Origin: Metarhizobium sp964253915
Lineage (GTDB): Bacteria > Pseudomonadota > Alphaproteobacteria > Rhizobiales > Rhizobiaceae
Assembly (NCBI RefSeq): GCF_964253915.1
Contig: NZ_CAXUSG020000012.1
Span: 62,001-126,000, forward strand
Length of the DNA: 64,000 nt
Reading direction: 5' to 3'
Both the position numbers and the translations under genes were made by a program. Shown here piece after piece: positions 1 to 8,383 of the stretch. The notes beneath the pieces were generated by a model that did no database searches, was not told the origin of the DNA, and was given only the letters and a program-made list of their open reading frames with translations. Position 1 is the first letter of the stretch. Each line of letters begins with the position of its first letter.

Positions 1-2
1 CT

Positions 3-1199
3 TTCAACTTCAATCAGGACGGCAGCCTCGATGCCGGCGTGTCGGCGCAGACGTCCGATCAGGCGATGCAAATCAAGAACCGCTACATGTCGGGCTACAA
101 CGACAAGGACGATGCGGCGGACGAAAAGGCGATCACCCAGTACAAGAACAACATCGAGGCGATCACCACCGTCGACGAGTTTGTCAAAAGCGCCAGCGTC
201 TATCAATTCGCGCTGAAGGCCGTCGGGCTCAATCCGGACAAGGTTTCGGTGCTGACGATCAAGAACGTGCTGAAAAGCGATCTCAACGATCCCAAAAGCT
301 ACGTCTATCAGCTGAAGGACGAGCGCTACGTCAAGCTCGCCAAGGCATTCAACTTCGATGCCAAGGGCCTGATCGTCGAGCCGCTGACGGCGCAGTCTTC
401 TGCCGTCGTCACGCAGAACGCCAAGGACTACATCATCCTCAAAACCCGTTTCGTCGACGATAGCGAGGTCGATGCGGTCCGCAAGAAGGCGGAGGAAGAG
501 GCGCAATACTACACGGACAACATCGGCAAGATCGATAACGTCAAGGAATTGCTGGCGGATCGCAAGATCCTGGATGTCGTGCTTTTCGCCAAAGGTCTAG
601 ACCCAACGAAGGTCACGGACCAAGATCTCAAGAAGATGTTCGAGTCGGATCTCGACGATCCCAAGAGTTACGTCAACGGACTGGACGACTGGCGCTTTGC
701 CGAGGTGGTCGCCTCGTTCAACTTCGATGCCGCCGGCAACCGTGTACAGTCGGCGCAGGACGGTATCCAGCAGCGTGGCGAAATGCTCGAAACGGCCAAC
801 CGTTATCTGAACCAGATTCTCGAAACGGAGCAGGGCGCGGAAAACGCCGGCGTCCGCCTGGCGCTCTATTTCCAGCGCATGGCGGGCTCGATCACCTCCG
901 CCTATGACATTCTCGGCGATACAGCGCTTCTCGAAGTCTTTCGCACCATGTTCAGCCTGCCGACCGAACTCAGCAACATGGACATCGACGCGCAGGCGAA
1001 GATCGTCGAAAAGAATCTCGATCTCTCCGAGCTCAAGGACCCGGAGGCTCTGGAGAAGCTCGTCAGGCGCTTCACCATTCTCTATGACCTCGAGAACGGC
1101 ATCACCAATTCGCCGTCACTCTCGATTCTCCTTGGCGATGGCAGCGCGACGATCAGTGGCGATACGCTGATGGCCATCGCCCAGCTTCGACAGGGATAA
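3..1199 (+). CDS. DUF1217 family protein, 5'-truncated by the window edge
   Basis: The reading frame is open from base 3 to the stop at 1197-1199 (398 residues visible) and clearly continues upstream of the window. The protein is built from repeats of a roughly 100-150-residue module. Each carries a phrase like 'LNDPKSYV' or 'LDDPKSYV' followed by 'FNFDA' or 'FNFNQ', and three copies of the FNF phrase are visible, the first at the very edge. This repeat structure is typical of the DUF1217 family, which in Rhizobiales often lies in or next to the flagellar gene cluster. A link to motility is therefore an inference, as the neighbouring genes are outside the window. No signal peptide or membrane segment is visible in the part present. 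A strong terminator hairpin follows. Confidence 0.8.
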   Translation, partial: FNFNQDGSLDAGVSAQTSDQAMQIKNRYMSGYNDKDDAADEKAITQYKNNIEAITTVDEFVKSASVYQFALKAVGLNPDKVSVLTIKNVLKSDLNDPKSYVYQLKDERYVKLAKAFNFDAKGLIVEPLTAQSSAVVTQNAKDYIILKTRFVDDSEVDAVRKKAEEEAQYYTDNIGKIDNVKELLADRKILDVVLFAKGLDPTKVTDQDLKKMFESDLDDPKSYVNGLDDWRFAEVVASFNFDAAGNRVQSAQDGIQQRGEMLETANRYLNQILETEQGAENAGVRLALYFQRMAGSITSAYDILGDTALLEVFRTMFSLPTELSNMDIDAQAKIVEKNLDLSELKDPEALEKLVRRFTILYDLENGITNSPSLSILLGDGSATISGDTLMAIAQLRQG

Positions 1200-1226
1200 G
1201 CTGCAAGGGATAACGCGAAAGAAGCG

Positions 1227-1284
1227 CCGAAACGCAGGCAGTTGAGGTTTCAGCCTTGCTGCCTGCGTTTCGGTCTTGTCTTTT
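1227..1284. terminator. Intrinsic terminator after the DUF1217 gene
   Basis: A perfect 15-bp inverted repeat (1227-1241 with 1259-1273, outer bases CCGAAACGC / GCGTTTCGG) encloses a 17-base loop. It is followed on the plus strand by a T-rich run (tcttgtctttt). It lies between two convergent genes and could also stop transcription coming from the minus strand. Confidence 0.8.
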
Positions 1285-1326
1285 CGTCACCATTGCAGAG
1301 GCGCCGCGCGGCTTTGAGCGGCATGG

Positions 1327-2763
1327 TCAGCCCGCCGCGATCACCTTGCCGGGGTTCATGATGCCGGCGGGGTCGAAGCTGTGCTTGATGCGCCGCATCA
1401 GGTCGAGTTCGATGCCGGTGCGGATAGCGGCCAGTTCGTCGCGTTTCAGCTGGCCGATACCGTGTTCGGCGGAAATCGATCCGCCGTAGGACAGCACGAT
1501 GCCGTGGACGATGTGGTTGATCTCCCGCCAGCGGGCGATAAACGCCTGCTTGTCGGCACCGACCGGCTGCGAGATGTTGTAATGGATGTTGCCGTCGCCA
1601 AGATGGCCGAAGGCGCAGATGCGGGCGCCGGGAATGGCCGCGAGCACCGCCTGCCGGGCTTCTTCCATGAAAACGGGTATCTTCGAGACAGGCACCGAGA
1701 CGTCGTGCTTGATCGAGCCGCCTTCTGGCTTCTGCGCATCCGACATGCTTTCCCGCATGTGCCACAGCGCCGCCTGCTGCGCAACCGAGGCGGCCACGAC
1801 CGCATCCTCAACCAGCCCTTCCTCGAAACCGTGCTCCAAGAGCGCCTGCATCATGCGCTCGGCAGTCTCGGCGGAATCGGAAGTGGAGATGTCGATGAGC
1901 GCATACCAGTCGTGCGGCGAGGCCAGCGGATCGCGGACGCCCGGAATGTGGCGTGTGGTGAATTCCACGCCGAGGCGAGGCATCAGTTCGAAGCCGGTCA
2001 GCGCCGTGCCGCAGCGGTTGGAAGCCTCCTGGAACAGCGCAAGTGCGGCATCGGGCGAGGCCAGACCCGCCAGCGCCACCTGGCGGCCGAGCGGCTGGGG
2101 AAACATCTTCAGTACCGCGCCGGTGATGACGCCAAGCGTGCCCTCGGCGCCGATGAACAGGTCGCGCAGGTCGTAGCCGGTATTGTCCTTCTTCAGGCGC
2201 CGCAGCCCGTCCCAGATCTCGCCGGTCGGCAGCACCACTTCGAGGCCGAGGCAAAGCTGGCGCATGTTGCCGTAGGCGAGAACCGCCGTACCGCCGGCAT
2301 TGGTCGACAGGTTACCGCCGATGCGGCAGGAACCCTCGGAACCGAGCGAGAGCGGAAACAGCCGGCCGGCATTGTCCGCCGCCCGCTGTACGTCGGCGAG
2401 GATGCAGCCGGCATCGACGACCATGACATTGGCAACGGGATCGACCTCCCGGATACGGTTCATCCGCTCCAGCGACAGGAGAAGGTCGCCACCGGTCTCG
2501 CGTGGCGTCTGGCCGCCGACAAGCCCGGTATTGCCGGTTTGCGGCACGATCGGGGTTTGGGTTTCGCTGGCAAGTTTGAGGATCGCCGCCACCTCGGCCG
2601 TCGAACCCGGCTTGAGCACCATCGGTGATGCGCCACGATAGAGTCCACGGTTCTCCACGAGCCGCGGTGCGATCTCGGCGGGGTCGCGCAGGACGTTGGC
2701 CTCGCCGATGATCGCTGCGAAGCGGTCAAGCAGGGCAGGGGACAGCGGCGTGGTCGTGGACAT
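1327..2763 (-). CDS. FAD-binding oxidoreductase, D-2-hydroxyacid dehydrogenase family (GlcD/D2HGDH-like)
   Basis: Flavoprotein of 478 residues that oxidises a D-2-hydroxyacid (lactate, glycolate, 2-hydroxyglutarate or similar). The substrate cannot be told from sequence. The N-terminal half is a FAD-binding-4 (PCMH-type) domain with the nucleotide loop 'TGNTGLVGGQTP' near residues 75-86. The C-terminal half is the FAD-oxidase C domain, with the conserved 'FGHLGDGNIHYN' metal/substrate motif and a final 'EHGIG' motif. The reading frame is open upstream to 2847, but the ATG at 2763 has a GGAGG five bases before it and gives the usual family N-terminus, so I use it. It is a single-gene unit with no membrane segment. 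The next gene, tsaC, ends 112 bases upstream of this start, on the same strand. Confidence 0.88.
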   Translation of the reverse strand: MSTTTPLSPALLDRFAAIIGEANVLRDPAEIAPRLVENRGLYRGASPMVLKPGSTAEVAAILKLASETQTPIVPQTGNTGLVGGQTPRETGGDLLLSLERMNRIREVDPVANVMVVDAGCILADVQRAADNAGRLFPLSLGSEGSCRIGGNLSTNAGGTAVLAYGNMRQLCLGLEVVLPTGEIWDGLRRLKKDNTGYDLRDLFIGAEGTLGVITGAVLKMFPQPLGRQVALAGLASPDAALALFQEASNRCGTALTGFELMPRLGVEFTTRHIPGVRDPLASPHDWYALIDISTSDSAETAERMMQALLEHGFEEGLVEDAVVAASVAQQAALWHMRESMSDAQKPEGGSIKHDVSVPVSKIPVFMEEARQAVLAAIPGARICAFGHLGDGNIHYNISQPVGADKQAFIARWREINHIVHGIVLSYGGSISAEHGIGQLKRDELAAIRTGIELDLMRRIKHSFDPAGIMNPGKVIAAG

Positions 2764-2875
2764 CATTTCCTCCATCCGGGCATCTCCGCTTTTCATCGCA
2801 CCGCGAAGTTTCCCTATCCTTTTGTTTTCAAGCAGTTCCGCGCGCAAGACCTCTGCGCGCCTTGACGTAAATGCT

Positions 2876-3847
<972 letters not shown>

Positions 3848-3966
3848 GGTGGTCCGGGCGCGGCTGCGGGCGAAAGGAGGAAGGCAGCAGAGGTTCTGTC
3901 TGCGTCCTGCTTTAACCCCTGGACCGTTCAGGATCAAATGGTCTTTGTCGCGATCGCGGAATTGCC

Positions 3967-4572
3967 TCAGAGCGAGCGGATGACGTCGCGCAGCTTTTCG
4001 TTGCGGGCGCCGAGCAGCAGCACGTTCTTCAGCGCCACCTTCGGATCGTTGGTGCGGAAGATGACGCCGTTGCCGCGGATCTTGCGGTCGATGGTCAGCT
4101 TCTTCTTCTCGTCGTCCGGCTGCATGGCGACGGCGAAATACATGCGCGAGCCGCGACGGCGCAGGTTGGAGATCATCTTCTCGTCTTCGCCGATATCGGC
4201 CATGAAGTTGGCAATGTAGAAGGCCCACTTCACCTCGTCGAATTCCGCAAAGCGGGTCTTCGAGGCCGTGACGTGACAGTAACCGAGATGCGGGCGATCT
4301 TCGAGCGTGCGATGAAAGATCATCTTGGGCAGCTGAATGGAGCGATGGAAGCTGTTGAGCCGGTCGTGCGCCTGCTGACCAGCGACTTCCAACCGCCGCC
4401 CGGTGCGCTCGGCGACTTCCTGGTAGGAAAGATAACGCCGCTCTTCGGGAACCCAGTTGTCCTTGTGCCGAATGATCCGGCCGGTGCGCAGAAAATCGGA
4501 ATGGAGGGTTTCGAGAGCCGGAACATTGGGCTTCTTCTGCCCGCTTGCATCGAAATAACGGAGCTTGGACAT
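3967..4572 (-). CDS. Conserved hypothetical protein (rhizobial family, DUF6656-like)
   Basis: A 201-residue soluble basic protein with no signal peptide or membrane segment. I do not recognise a catalytic motif. It is rich in Arg, Lys and His, with an N-terminal 'MSKLRYFDASGQKKP' and a C-terminal region containing 'RKIRGNGVIFRTNDPK'. Its codon use and GC content match its neighbours, which supports a real gene. I recall similar unnamed proteins in Rhizobiales (possibly annotated DUF6656) but cannot check this. A TTG at 4596 would add eight residues; the ATG at 4572 has an AGAG about eight bases upstream and is preferred. Its start faces the riboswitch-gbcAB unit across a 616-base intergenic region. 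Confidence 0.65.
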   Translation of the reverse strand: MSKLRYFDASGQKKPNVPALETLHSDFLRTGRIIRHKDNWVPEERRYLSYQEVAERTGRRLEVAGQQAHDRLNSFHRSIQLPKMIFHRTLEDRPHLGYCHVTASKTRFAEFDEVKWAFYIANFMADIGEDEKMISNLRRRGSRMYFAVAMQPDDEKKKLTIDRKIRGNGVIFRTNDPKVALKNVLLLGARNEKLRDVIRSL

Positions 4573-4767
4573 GCCGGCACTCTTTGTTCGTGACAAGGTC
4601 TGCGTTGTGAAAGGCTAACGCAGCCTAGGTTAAGATCAGGTTCTCATGTCTAGAGCATGGTGGTTTCGCGAAACTTGCGTCGGTTATGCTTTCCATCGGT
4701 GCAATGCATATTGTTTCATTTGCGACGATCCGGTGCGGAACCCAGATTTATTCTGGCCATAAGACAT

Positions 4768-4796
4768 TGTAATTGCCTAAAAAATAGCCGTATGCT
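4768..4796 (+). promoter_or_regulatory. Possible sigma-70 promoter for the riboswitch-gbcAB unit
   Basis: TTGTAA (4768-4773) and TATGCT (4791-4796) are separated by 17 bases in a locally AT-rich stretch about 100 bases before the riboswitch core. Each hexamer matches four of six consensus positions, so this is only a candidate. An inverted repeat, AATTGCC (4771-4777) / GGCAATT (4800-4806), overlaps it. Confidence 0.3.
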
Positions 4797-4889
4797 GAAG
4801 GCAATTTCCTCCGTCGCAATCGTGTCGTCATTGTCGAAGCCGATGTCGTTTTGCGACCATGCGACATGGCGCGCGGATGCTTTAATGAT

Positions 4890-5100
4890 GGTGTGCTCAA
4901 GGTGCCGTCGTGCTCATCCGCGACGGAGAATTGGGAAGCCGGTCGAAATCCGGCGCTGCCCCCGCAACGGTGGCGGAGTGAAGGCATGGCAACGGCCACT
5001 GGGAGGAGCCCGGGAAGGCGTCATGCTGCGTCCGATAGGACGGCTCCGGAGCCCGGAAACCAGCCTCGTGCCAGTGATAGAAACTGATCGCGGAGGGCGG
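4890..5100 (+). ncRNA. Cobalamin (adenosylcobalamin) riboswitch aptamer
   Basis: The sequence carries the conserved landmarks of the B12 element in order. They are GGTGCC (4901-4906), GGGAAGCCGGT with AAATCCGGCGCTGCCCCCGC (about 4933-4965), GCAACGGT (4964-4971), GCCACTGGGAGGAGCCCGGGAAGGCG (about 4995-5020), and a B12-box-like segment, GCCCGGAAACCAGCC (5051-5065). It lies on the sense strand ahead of the Rieske oxygenase gene, with no other gene between. In this class, cobalamin binding lowers expression of the downstream gene. The predicted ribosome-binding-site hairpin is listed separately. Confidence 0.93.
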
Positions 5101-5151
5101 TCGGGGGGCAGGAACCACCAGTTTTCGAGCTGGCGTGGCGCTGCGTCCCTG

Positions 5152-5184
5152 TTTTCCCTTGCGGTCGAATTCAGGCAAGGAAAA
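5152..5184 (+). promoter_or_regulatory. gbcA: Predicted Shine-Dalgarno-sequestering hairpin (riboswitch expression platform)
   Basis: TTTTCCCTTGC (5152-5162) can pair with GCAAGGAAAA (5175-5184) with one bulged C and a 12-base loop. The 3' arm contains the AAGGA that serves as ribosome-binding site for the ATG at 5189. This would hide the start site from ribosomes. It suggests that B12 control acts on translation; no terminator with a U-tract is visible between aptamer and start codon. The pairing is read by eye, not from an energy calculation. Confidence 0.6.
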
Positions 5185-5188
5185 CGCC

Positions 5189-6433
5189 ATGGATCTCCGC
5201 AGCACCGTCTACCGGCAATTGAAGAACCGCCGCGAAGGCTTCAGCCTCGAGCAGCCCTTCTACATCGACCAGGATTATTTCAAGCTCGACATGGAGATGA
5301 TCTGGTATCGCGACTGGCTGTTCGTCGGCCATGATTGCGAAGTCGCCAAGCCCGGCAGTTATTTCACCGTCCAGATCGGCGACTATCCCGTCGTCGTCGT
5401 GCGCGGTCGCGACAAGGCCATCCGCGCCTTCCACAACACCTGCCGCCATCGCGGCCACCGGGTCTGCACCGCCGAGCGGGGTTCTTCCGCCAAGCTGGTC
5501 TGTCCCTATCACAACTGGACCTACGAGCTGGACGGCTCGCTGGCCTTCGCCCGCCAGATGGCGGACGGCTTCGACAAGGCCGATTTCGGCATGAAGACGG
5601 TGCATTGCCAGAGTGTCGGCGGTTACGTCTTCATCTGCCTCGCCAACGAAGCGCCGGATTTTGCGCCGGTGCGTGCTGCGATCGAGCCCTACATGCTGCC
5701 GCATCGCCTTGCCGAGGCCAAGGTCGCCCATCGCACCACCATCATCGAAAAGGGCAACTGGAAGCTCGTCTGGGAAAACAACCGCGAATGCTATCATTGC
5801 GCCGCCAACCACCCGGAGCTTTGCCGCACCTACCCGGAAGCGCCGACGGCAACCGGCGTCCAGGGCGCCAAGGACGATCCGGTCATCGCCGCCCACTGGG
5901 AGCGCTGCGAGGCCGTCGGCCTGCCGAGCGAGTTCAAGATCTCTGCCGACGGCCAGTTCCGCGTGGCCCGCATGCCGCTGATCGAAGGCGTCGAGAGCTA
6001 CACGATGAGCGGCCAGAATGCCGTCCGCCGTCCGCTGTCGCCGGATGTGCCCATCAACATGATCGGCACAATGCTGCTGTTCCATTACCCGACCACCTGG
6101 AACCACATGCTGGGCGATCATGCGCTATCCTTCCGCGTCATCCCTATCGGCCCGGAAGAGACAGCCGTCACCACCACCTGGCTGGTGCACAAGGATGCGG
6201 TTGAGGGCGTCGACTACGATCTCGAAGACCTGACGCATGTCTGGAACATGACCAATGACCAGGACCGATCGATCGTCGAGGAAAATGCCTTTGGCATCCG
6301 CTCCCCGGCCTATGAACCCGGCCCCTATTCGGAACTTCATGAAGGCGGCGTGATGCAGTTCGTCGAGTGGTACACCAATTTCATGCTTCAACGCCTGCAG
6401 GGCGACAAGAACAAGCTTTCGGCGGTGGCATAA
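5189..6433 (+). CDS. gbcA: Rieske non-haem iron oxygenase alpha subunit, GbcA-like (glycine betaine monooxygenase)
   Basis: Oxygenase of 414 residues. The Rieske [2Fe-2S] site is C85-x-H87 and C105-x2-H108, and the mononuclear iron site includes H203 and H208 in 'NNRECYHCAANH'. This architecture and the partner reductase directly downstream match GbcA, which oxidatively N-demethylates glycine betaine to dimethylglycine with release of formaldehyde. Related Rieske enzymes demethylate stachydrine or carnitine-like substrates, so the exact substrate is inferred. ATG at 5189 is chosen because AAGGA lies eight bases before it; the frame is open further upstream only through the riboswitch leader. 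The stop is one base before the gbcB start. Expression is expected to fall when cobalamin is plentiful. Confidence 0.85.
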   Translation: MDLRSTVYRQLKNRREGFSLEQPFYIDQDYFKLDMEMIWYRDWLFVGHDCEVAKPGSYFTVQIGDYPVVVVRGRDKAIRAFHNTCRHRGHRVCTAERGSSAKLVCPYHNWTYELDGSLAFARQMADGFDKADFGMKTVHCQSVGGYVFICLANEAPDFAPVRAAIEPYMLPHRLAEAKVAHRTTIIEKGNWKLVWENNRECYHCAANHPELCRTYPEAPTATGVQGAKDDPVIAAHWERCEAVGLPSEFKISADGQFRVARMPLIEGVESYTMSGQNAVRRPLSPDVPINMIGTMLLFHYPTTWNHMLGDHALSFRVIPIGPEETAVTTTWLVHKDAVEGVDYDLEDLTHVWNMTNDQDRSIVEENAFGIRSPAYEPGPYSELHEGGVMQFVEWYTNFMLQRLQGDKNKLSAVA

Positions 6434-6434
6434 G

Positions 6435-7511
6435 ATGAACATGAACGTCTCCGTGCGCCACCTGGACGAGATGCAGCCTTGGAACGACCGGCAGCATCAA
6501 CTCGAATGCGTCGCGGTTGCCGAAGAGGCCCCCGATGTCATGACCTTCACCTTCCGCTCCGACAAGGCCAACTGGTTCCGCTACAATGCCGGCCAGTTCG
6601 TCACGCTGGAACTGCCGGCCGGCGACGAGCCGCTGATGCGCACCTATACGCTGTCCTCCAGCCCTTCACGGCCGTTCTCGATTGCCGTTACGGTCAAGGC
6701 GCAGAAGGGATCGGTCGGCACCCGCTGGATGTTCGAAAATCTCCGGCCGGGCATGCGCCTGCGTGCTTACGGGCCACTCGGCGATTTCTCCTATGCCCGT
6801 CACAGCGGCCCGAAATACCTGTTCATCTCCGCCGGTTCGGGGGTGACGCCGATGGTGTCGATGACCCGTGACATGAGCGATCGTGCCCCGGACAGCGATA
6901 TCGCTTTCCTGCATTGCGCCCGTTCACCCGACGACATCATGTTCCGCCGCGAACTCGATGGGCTGACGCATGTGATGCCAAAACTTTCGCTGGCCTATAT
7001 CGTCGAGACGGCGCGTCCGCGCGACGGCTGGGCCGGGTTCCGCGGGCGGGTGGATCTCGCCAAGATCGCGTCGCTGGCTCCGGACTTCCTGGACCGCACG
7101 GTGTTCTGCTGCGGTCCCGAGCCGTTCATGGCGGCCGTCCGCGCCACGCTGGAAAAGGCCGGTTTCGACATGGGCCGCTTCCACCAGGAAAGCTTCCAGC
7201 CGGCGATTGCCGAGCCGATGGTCGTCGATGTCGCCGAGGGTGGCGAGCGTGCCGCGACAATTGGTTTTGCGCTGGCCGGCAAGGACATTCCCTGCAAGCC
7301 CGGCCAGACCATCCTGCAGGCATCGCGCGCCGGTGGCGTGCGCATCCCGGCGGCCTGCGAAGGCGGGATCTGCGGCACCTGCCGGGTGCTGAAACTTTCC
7401 GGCGAAGTCGAGATGAACCACAATGGCGGTCTTCTCGACGACGAGGTGGAGGAGGGGTACATCCTCGCTTGCTGCTCGCGGCCGAAGACGGATATCGTCA
7501 TCGAGGCATAA
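6435..7511 (+). CDS. gbcB: Ferredoxin reductase subunit, GbcB-like
   Basis: Electron-transfer partner of the Rieske oxygenase (358 residues). Order of domains: FAD-binding ferredoxin-reductase fold with 'MRTYTLSSSP' (FAD, about residues 73-82), NAD(P)-binding domain with 'LFISAGSGVTPM', then a C-terminal plant-type [2Fe-2S] domain with 'CEGGICGTC' and a distal 'ACCSRP'. It passes electrons from NAD(P)H to GbcA. It begins one base after the gbcA stop, so the two are almost certainly cotranscribed and coupled in translation. A second in-frame ATG at 6441 is also possible. The gene ends just before a hexanucleotide repeat within a potential hairpin. Confidence 0.86.
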   Translation: MNMNVSVRHLDEMQPWNDRQHQLECVAVAEEAPDVMTFTFRSDKANWFRYNAGQFVTLELPAGDEPLMRTYTLSSSPSRPFSIAVTVKAQKGSVGTRWMFENLRPGMRLRAYGPLGDFSYARHSGPKYLFISAGSGVTPMVSMTRDMSDRAPDSDIAFLHCARSPDDIMFRRELDGLTHVMPKLSLAYIVETARPRDGWAGFRGRVDLAKIASLAPDFLDRTVFCCGPEPFMAAVRATLEKAGFDMGRFHQESFQPAIAEPMVVDVAEGGERAATIGFALAGKDIPCKPGQTILQASRAGGVRIPAACEGGICGTCRVLKLSGEVEMNHNGGLLDDEVEEGYILACCSRPKTDIVIEA

Positions 7512-7524
7512 ATCTTTTGGCGCG

Positions 7525-7589
7525 CGCCCTTCCATCCCGCTCCCGCTCCCGCTCCCGCTCCCGCTCCCGGTTTCGTGAAGGGAAGGGCG
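7525..7589 (+). repeat. TCCCGC hexanucleotide tandem repeat enclosed by a 9-bp inverted repeat
   Basis: Five perfect TCCCGC units followed by TCCCGG run from 7535 to 7570. They sit in the loop of an inverted repeat, CGCCCTTCC (7525-7533) / GGAAGGGCG (7581-7589), that begins 14 bases after the gbcB stop. The stem could act as a terminator for gbcAB, although no T-run follows. The tandem repeat itself is prone to copy-number change by slippage. Confidence 0.7.
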
Positions 7590-7713
7590 GTTGCGCCAAT
7601 CGTCGTAAACATGGTTAACAGGGGATGAACGACAAATTAATGCCGGGTTAATCTCGGCAACCTTAGATTTTTAATCTTGAAATACCCGTTGCCGGCGCGT
7701 TTCAGCTCCATTC

Positions 7714-7738
7714 GGAACCAAATAACGGTCGGCGCGTT
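7714..7738 (+). promoter_or_regulatory. EcfG-type general stress promoter of the BA14K gene
   Basis: GGAAC (7714-7718), 16 bases, then CGTT (7735-7738) is an exact match to the alphaproteobacterial EcfG consensus GGAAC-N16/17-CGTT. The expected transcription start, about 7 bases after CGTT, leaves a leader of roughly 30 bases before the ATG at 7776. Confidence 0.75.
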
Positions 7739-7775
7739 AAACGATTATCCAAGAATTACTAGGGAGTCGAAACGC

Positions 7776-8312
7776 ATGAACAAGTGGATGGCAAGGATTG
7801 CCACTGTTGGTTTATCCATGGCGGTGGTTTTTTCAAGTATGGTGCCGTCGTCGGCCATGCCGTTGCCGCAGGTTTCTCGCGCCGAGAGCCCGGTGGTCAA
7901 TGTTGCCGAGCAGGGCGCCCGTGTCTATCCGAACGAATGGCGTCACAATCGCGGATGGCGCCATAATCGCGGTTGGCGCGGTGATCGTGGCTGGCGTCAC
8001 GACCGAGGCTGGCGTCATGGCCGCAATTGGGACCGTCGCTGGGATCGCCGTCATGGCTGGTACAACGGTCACCGCGGCTATCGCGATTATCGTCGCGGCT
8101 ATCGCCGGCACGGCGGATACTGGTTCCCGCTGGCAGCCTTCGGCGCTGGTGCCATCATTGGTGGCGCGTTGAGCCAGCCGCGTGTCTATCGCAACGTCGG
8201 GTCGGATCACGTCTCCTGGTGCCAAAACCGCTGGCGCTCCTACCGGGCTTACGACAACACCTATCAGCCCTATAACGGCCCGCGCCGCGTCTGCGTCTCT
8301 CCGTATAACTGA
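7776..8312 (+). CDS. BA14K-family secreted protein with Trp-Arg-His repeats
   Basis: A 178-residue exported protein. Residues 1-27 form a signal peptide ('MNKWMARIATVGLSMAVVFS'...). Next come about five tandem six-residue units of the form WRHNRG / WRGDRG / WRHDRG, a basic Arg/Tyr/Gly-rich stretch, a short hydrophobic Gly/Ala segment ('FGAGAIIGGALS') and a C-terminal BA14K-like module with two Cys ('HVSWCQNRWRSY' ... 'RRVCVSPYN'). BA14K proteins are known from Brucella and rhizobia as small envelope proteins, with lectin-like activity reported in Brucella; the role here is unknown. AGGGAG lies 9 bases before the start. It is likely switched on by general stress through the EcfG promoter. Confidence 0.8.
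   Translation: MNKWMARIATVGLSMAVVFSSMVPSSAMPLPQVSRAESPVVNVAEQGARVYPNEWRHNRGWRHNRGWRGDRGWRHDRGWRHGRNWDRRWDRRHGWYNGHRGYRDYRRGYRRHGGYWFPLAAFGAGAIIGGALSQPRVYRNVGSDHVSWCQNRWRSYRAYDNTYQPYNGPRRVCVSPYN
7938..8027 (+). repeat. Five 18-base tandem repeats inside the BA14K gene
   Basis: Imperfect 18-base units start with TGGCG at 7938, 7956, 7974, 7992 and 8010. They encode the WRxxRG hexapeptides. The period is a multiple of three, so gain or loss of units would keep the frame. Confidence 0.85.
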
Positions 8313-8334
8313 CGAGACCGGAGCCAAGGTTTTC

Positions 8335-8366
8335 AAGCCCCGTCCGCAGCCGCGGGCGGGGTTTTT
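8335..8366 (+). terminator. Intrinsic terminator after the BA14K gene
   Basis: CCCCGTCCGC and GCGGGCGGGG form a 10-bp stem (one G-T pair) with a 4-base loop, followed by GTTTTTC. It lies between this gene and the convergent CorA-like gene. Confidence 0.85.
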
Positions 8367-8383
8367 CGTTGCCGAAAGGCTTT

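Noticed and set aside
1381..2628. A 415-codon plus-strand frame opposite the FAD oxidoreductase gene
   Set aside because: Low-complexity Arg/Gly/Asp/His-rich translation without a ribosome site; antisense shadow.
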